A stretch of DNA of 64,000 bases from Microvirga guangxiensis (GTDB lineage Bacteria; Pseudomonadota; Alphaproteobacteria; Rhizobiales; Beijerinckiaceae), in contig NZ_FMVJ01000005.1 of the NCBI RefSeq assembly GCF_900102135.1, positions 398,736-462,735 on the forward strand, read 5' to 3'. The position numbers and the translations under genes were made by a program. Under the pieces are notes generated by a model, which had not been told where the DNA came from, did no database searches, and worked only from the letters and a program-made list of their open reading frames with translations. This document shows, piece after piece, positions 60,614 to 64,000 of the stretch (position 1 is the stretch's first letter; every line of letters starts with the position of its first letter).

Positions 60614-61951
60614 ATGGAAACGCGTGCGAATTACGCCCTGATCGGCATCTTCACCCTGGCGGTGATCGCGGCGGCGTTCGGCTTCGTCTACTGGTTCTCC
60701 GGCGGAAGCAGGGGGCAGGACCGCCAGAACATCCGCATCGTCTTTTCCGGTTCCGTCTCCGGCATGTCCCAGGGCTCCAGCGTGTCCTTCAACGGCCTCC
60801 GCGTCGGCGAGGTGACCCAGATCAGCCTTCTCCCCGAGGATCCGCGCCGGGTCGTGGCCATCGTGCAGGTGGACAACAGCACTCCTATCCGGGCCGACAC
60901 CCGCGCCCGCCTGGAATACCAGGGCCTCACCGGCGTGGCGAATATCGGCCTGTCCGGAGGCGAGCCCGGCGCTCCCCCGCTGGTGGCTGGCCCTGGGCAG
61001 CCCATGCCGACCATCTTCGCAGACCGCTCCGACTTCCAGGACCTGATCGAGACCGCCCGGAATATCGCGCGCAGGGCCGATGACGTGCTCGAGCGCGTGG
61101 GCCGCGTGATTGCGGATAACGAGGGCTCCATCAACCGGACGGTTCAGAATGTGGAGCGCTTCTCGCAGGCGCTCGGTGAGAACGCGGAGGGCATCGACCG
61201 CTTCCTGGCGCAGATCGGGCAGGCGGCCGAGAAGGTCGGACCGCTGGCCGAGAAGCTCGAGACGCTGGCGACCAATGTCGACCAGGTGGTGCGCGCGGTC
61301 GAGCCGCAGCGCGTGTCACGGATTGTCGAGAACGTGGACAATTTCGCTCAGGCCCTCGGTGAGAACCGCCAAGTGGTGAGCGACGCCCTCAAGGATGCGG
61401 CAAGCCTCGTGGACCGTCTCAACGAGACGGCGCCCAAGCTCGATACCGCCGTGGCCGAGATCGGCGAGCTCGCCAAAGCCGTCGATCCGAGCAAAGTGAG
61501 CCGTACGGTCGACAATGTTCAGAACTTCACCGATACCCTGAACCGCCGTAGCCCCGACATCGACAAGGCAATCCAGGAAGCCCGCTCGATCACCGAGAAA
61601 CTCAACAGGTCCGCTGACAAGATCGACGGTGTTCTGGCGGGAGCCGAGAAGTTCCTGGGTTCCGCCTCCGGCGAGTCGGGCAAGGGCGCCTTTGACGAGA
61701 TCAGGGCCGCCGCCGTCTCGGTCCGGGAGCTGGCTGACGATCTGAACCGGCGCACAAGTGGCATCGAAGGCGTTCTCTCCGGCGTCGGCCGCTTCACGGA
61801 TTCAGGGCTGAGGGAATACGAGGCTCTGGCTGTCGAAGGCCGAAAGACCCTGGGGGATATCAGCCGCGCGGTGCGCAGCATCGAGCGTAATCCACAGCAG
61901 TTTCTTTTCGGTGGCCAACCGAATCTCCCTCAATACAATGGACGCCGTTAA
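60614..61951 (+). CDS. mlaD: MCE-domain (MlaD-like) lipid-binding protein
   Basis: This 445-aa protein has an N-terminal TM anchor (about 7-30). The MCE domain (about 38-115) contains IVFSGSVSGMSQGSSVSFNG and LEYQGLTGVANIGLSG. A long helical/coiled-coil tail (about 140-410) has near-repeats: GSINRTVQNVERFSQALGEN, VSRIVENVDNFAQALGEN and VSRTVDNVQNFTDTLNRR. It is longer than E. coli MlaD (183 aa) and more like the Pqi/Mce type with a periplasm-spanning tail. GAGGAA lies just before the ATG. Confidence 0.93.
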   Translation: METRANYALIGIFTLAVIAAAFGFVYWFSGGSRGQDRQNIRIVFSGSVSGMSQGSSVSFNGLRVGEVTQISLLPEDPRRVVAIVQVDNSTPIRADTRARLEYQGLTGVANIGLSGGEPGAPPLVAGPGQPMPTIFADRSDFQDLIETARNIARRADDVLERVGRVIADNEGSINRTVQNVERFSQALGENAEGIDRFLAQIGQAAEKVGPLAEKLETLATNVDQVVRAVEPQRVSRIVENVDNFAQALGENRQVVSDALKDAASLVDRLNETAPKLDTAVAEIGELAKAVDPSKVSRTVDNVQNFTDTLNRRSPDIDKAIQEARSITEKLNRSADKIDGVLAGAEKFLGSASGESGKGAFDEIRAAAVSVRELADDLNRRTSGIEGVLSGVGRFTDSGLREYEALAVEGRKTLGDISRAVRSIERNPQQFLFGGQPNLPQYNGRR

Positions 61952-61960
61952 GTAACCTGT

Positions 61961-62638
61961 ATGCGTGGATCATCCGTGTCTCCTTCCCCGACCGATTTCC
62001 GGCCGCTCCGGCGCCTGATGCCTGTGGTGCTTCTGGCGGCGCTCGCTGGCGCCTGCTCGTCGGGACCGGCACCGACGACGTATGACCTCTCCGCCCCCTC
62101 ATCGCGGATCAGGGGGGCTGCCGGCGTTCAGGTGCTGGTGAACGAGCCTGCCGCCATCCAGACCCTCGCCACACAGCAGATCCTGGTGAAGGATGTCAGC
62201 GGTTCGGTCTCCTTCATCGGGGGAGGGCAATGGGCCGATAATCTGCCGCGCCTGATCCAGACGCGTCTGATCAATACCTTCGAGAACGCCTCTCAGCTGC
62301 GCGGGGTCTCTCGCCCCAGCAGCGGTGCGGTGGCTGACGTCCAGCTGGTCTCGGAGCTGCGCCGGTTTGAGATCGAGACGCCCTCCAACGAGGCGGTGGT
62401 CGAGATTTCCGTGAAGATCGTGAGCGACCAGACCGGTCGCATCGCGAATGGCCGCATTTTCCGTGCTCGTACCCCTGTGGCGTCCGTGGATGCGGCAAAC
62501 GCCGCCCGCGCCCTCGATGAGGCGCTCTCGGTTGCCATGCTCGATATCGTTCGCTGGGTCAGCGGCAGCTCGCTACCCAGACGCGAGGAGCCGGGTGATG
62601 TCAGGAGCGAGGCACCTGCGGACAGAGAGCCGGCCTAA
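61961..62638 (+). CDS. ABC-type transport auxiliary lipoprotein (PqiC/LptE-like)
   Basis: This 225-aa protein has a signal ending in the lipobox LAGAC (about 28-32). The mature part has TYDLSAPSSRI and LQ-poor beta-rich repeats with SGSVSFIGGGQWADNLPRLI and QLVSELRRFEIETPSNEAVV, the layout of the PqiC/ABC-auxiliary lipoprotein family. It completes the MCE operon (9 nt after mlaD), presumably forming the outer-membrane end of the lipid pathway. Confidence 0.87.
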   Translation: MRGSSVSPSPTDFRPLRRLMPVVLLAALAGACSSGPAPTTYDLSAPSSRIRGAAGVQVLVNEPAAIQTLATQQILVKDVSGSVSFIGGGQWADNLPRLIQTRLINTFENASQLRGVSRPSSGAVADVQLVSELRRFEIETPSNEAVVEISVKIVSDQTGRIANGRIFRARTPVASVDAANAARALDEALSVAMLDIVRWVSGSSLPRREEPGDVRSEAPADREPA

Positions 62639-62789
62639 TTTAGCGCGGGACAATGTTGTGAACGTTCTGTGGGCCCGTGGGGGAGGTTCTTCAACACCGC
62701 GCTACACGCAGAACTAGCGCTTCAAGTATCAATCCAAACGTTAGACTTGGCCAAAAAACAGAGCAGAGCCTGAGCGCCGCGCTTCATGC

Positions 62790-63293
62790 CTATTCTGCGC
62801 AATAAAGCTCTCGCGCCCTGATCTCATCCAAAGCTGCATTCTCGATCCTCAGAAAATAGGCGCTCTGCCATTGCTGTGTCCGCTCCGCCTGACGGCTCGT
62901 CGGCTCATCCCAGGGCGGGTAGACGCGGATGCCTCGTTTTCCGCCTTTGCCCTTTTCCGAGACGATCCCGCTCTCACGCAGCGCTGACTTTGGAAAAACG
63001 AACTGTCCAAAATGCAGCGCGCTGCGGCAACTGACGACGAGGAGATCGAAGGGGTCGGATGTATCCAACGGCAGGATCGGACCATTGCCGACCCTCTTCC
63101 AGCACGTGACGAATTGCCCGATCTTCGTGGGCGTGATCTTCGAGGCACGGAATACGAGAGAGCGTTCACCGAGATTGAAGCGGCAGGCACCATATTCGGC
63201 GCTTTCAGGTTCCGTTTGCAGCGCGGAGCATTCGAGTCCTAGCGGCGCATAGACTCGATCTGCGGCAACCGTAAAATCCGGATGAATATTCAT
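62790..63293 (-). CDS. mepB: MepB-family protein
   Basis: This 167-aa protein starts at the ATG at 63293 (MNIHPDFTVA). It carries the MepB domain: AEYGACRFNLGERSLVFRAS, SKITPTKIGQFVTCWKR and LLVVSCRSALHFGQFVFPKS, then GKRGIRVYPPWDEPTSRQAE. The molecular role of MepB proteins is not established. It is a single gene lying between the MCE operon and the last gene of the window. Confidence 0.85.
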   Translation of the reverse strand: MNIHPDFTVAADRVYAPLGLECSALQTEPESAEYGACRFNLGERSLVFRASKITPTKIGQFVTCWKRVGNGPILPLDTSDPFDLLVVSCRSALHFGQFVFPKSALRESGIVSEKGKGGKRGIRVYPPWDEPTSRQAERTQQWQSAYFLRIENAALDEIRARELYCAE

Positions 63294-63356
63294 GCAGGTT
63301 TGATCCAAGACGCTTTCTTTCGGCGCTTGCAGAGAGCCGGCATCGACCCACTCAAC

Positions 63357-63384
63357 AAAAAACGCGGCTTGGAAGCCGCGTTTT
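63357..63384 (-). terminator. bidirectional-looking intrinsic terminator
   Basis: CGCGGCTT/AAGCCGCG (63363-63370/63373-63380) with A-run on the left and TTTT on the right. Read leftward the stem is followed by TTTTTTG, a good rho-independent terminator for the gene ending at 63410. Confidence 0.85.
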
Positions 63385-63409
63385 CATATTCGTTTGAGGG
63401 AAAGTTCGC

Positions 63410-64000
63410 TTACTCGAAGCGACCGCTCGCATGGGCCAGCATGGTGTAGACCTTGCCGGTTTCCGAGGTGAGGTAGGTCTTCGTCAGCGTGGAGTCGCGG
63501 TCGTCGCGCGAGACTTCGGCGAGCAGGCGCTCGAACTCGTCCACGTAACGATCAACCGTCTGACGGAACTCGTCGTCACGGCGGTACTTGCGGCGGATCT
63601 CCTCGAAGGTCTGCTGACCCTGTGCCGTGTAGAGGCGGTTGCTGAACACATTGGTCTCGCCACGGCGGTAGCGATCCCAAAGCTCTACGGCCGCATTGTG
63701 ATCGATCATTCGAGCGATATCCACCGAGATCGAGTCGAGCGAGTCGAGGCTGTTGGTGCGTCCGGTACGAGCTGGAGCACGGACGGGTTCTTCATCGTCG
63801 CGTGAGGCGCGGTTCAGGAGGTCCGAAAGCCAGCCGCCACGGGCCGCGCCAGCATCACGGGCGGGGCCAGCTTCCTCGCGAGGCGCAGCGGGACGCTGCG
63901 CCGGAGCAGGAGCCTGACGGACAGGAGCGGGAGCCGGTGCAGGCACAGGACGCGGCTCGGCCTGACGGGCGACCGTTGGAGCCGGAGCAGGGGAGGCGAT
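63410..64000 (-). CDS. C-terminal part of a large Pro/Ala-rich protein (5' end outside the window)
   Basis: The frame stays open to the right edge, so the 197 visible codons are the C-terminus of a longer protein; the GTG at 63946 is internal. The first 90 residues are a Pro/Ala/Arg-rich linker (many PAPAP and RQAPAP words). The last 125 form a helical domain with WLSDLLNRASRDDEE, DIARMIDHNAAVELWDRYRR and LTKTYLTSETGKVYTMLAHA. From memory this domain ends large coiled-coil, 'kinesin-like' or apolipoprotein-like proteins of Rhizobiales; that is a recollection, not a search. An intrinsic terminator follows. Confidence 0.75.
   Translation of the reverse strand: MASPAPAPTVARQAEPRPVPAPAPAPVRQAPAPAQRPAAPREEAGPARDAGAARGGWLSDLLNRASRDDEEPVRAPARTGRTNSLDSLDSISVDIARMIDHNAAVELWDRYRRGETNVFSNRLYTAQGQQTFEEIRRKYRRDDEFRQTVDRYVDEFERLLAEVSRDDRDSTLTKTYLTSETGKVYTMLAHASGRFE

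Overview
The window is a chromosomal segment of an alphaproteobacterium, most likely a member of the Rhizobiales/Hyphomicrobiales (a Methylobacteriaceae-type organism such as Microvirga is my best guess, from gene content and protein style only). The evidence is an alphaproteobacterial Cpa/Tad pilus locus, a plcP/agt-like lipid pair, a GreA/B-like factor, a LigD-like NHEJ polymerase, a PuuD/PuuE-UraD purine pathway and many ABC importers. No rRNA, tRNA, CRISPR array, insertion sequence or prophage was seen.

Region by region. 1-4.2 kb: glycogen/trehalose metabolism (malQ fragment and treZ leftward, glgA rightward). 4.2-5.1 kb: a 0.9-kb stretch without a convincing gene. 5.1-8.5 kb: a NarL/FixJ-type response regulator and a hybrid histidine kinase. 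8.6-21.1 kb: a complete but scattered Tad (Flp/Cpa) pilus locus: a TadG-like protein, cpaF-tadB-tadC, a stand-alone CpaC N-domain protein, flp-cpaA-cpaB-cpaE-tadE-tadE, a TadD-like TPR lipoprotein, and the secretin cpaC with a small lipoprotein. Several of its promoter regions share a palindromic, CTAG-flanked motif (consensus near CCATTCAGCCTGAATGG followed by CTAGG), which I consider the most interesting signal in the window; the adjacent response regulator is a natural candidate for its binder. 21.2-28.9 kb: selO, a divergent Mfd-like translocase flanked by small unknown proteins, and a diguanylate cyclase with two duplicated PAS-like modules.

28.9-64 kb: visibly higher G+C. It holds a GreA/B-like factor, a branched-chain-type ABC importer (livKGFHM), an EamA transporter, a PaaI-type thioesterase, a ppk2-usp-SMP30 stress/phosphate operon, a GST, a LigD-like protein lacking its ligase domain, and an oligopeptide ABC importer (oppABC plus a fused oppDF). 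These are followed by a GlcG/HbpS protein, the uric-acid pathway (puuD diverging from uraH and a puuE-uraD fusion), a Kbp-like LysM protein, a rhodanese, two c-type cytochromes, an XRE-cupin regulator with a second EamA transporter, a plcP-agt-like pair probably used for phospholipid remodelling, an MFS transporter, a dipeptide epimerase and an MCE/Mla lipid-transport operon. The window ends with mepB-like and Pro/Ala-rich genes.

Functionally, the left half is about reserve carbon, sensory control and surface pili. The right half is about nutrient import and recycling (amino acids, peptides, purines, phosphate/lipids) and envelope maintenance.
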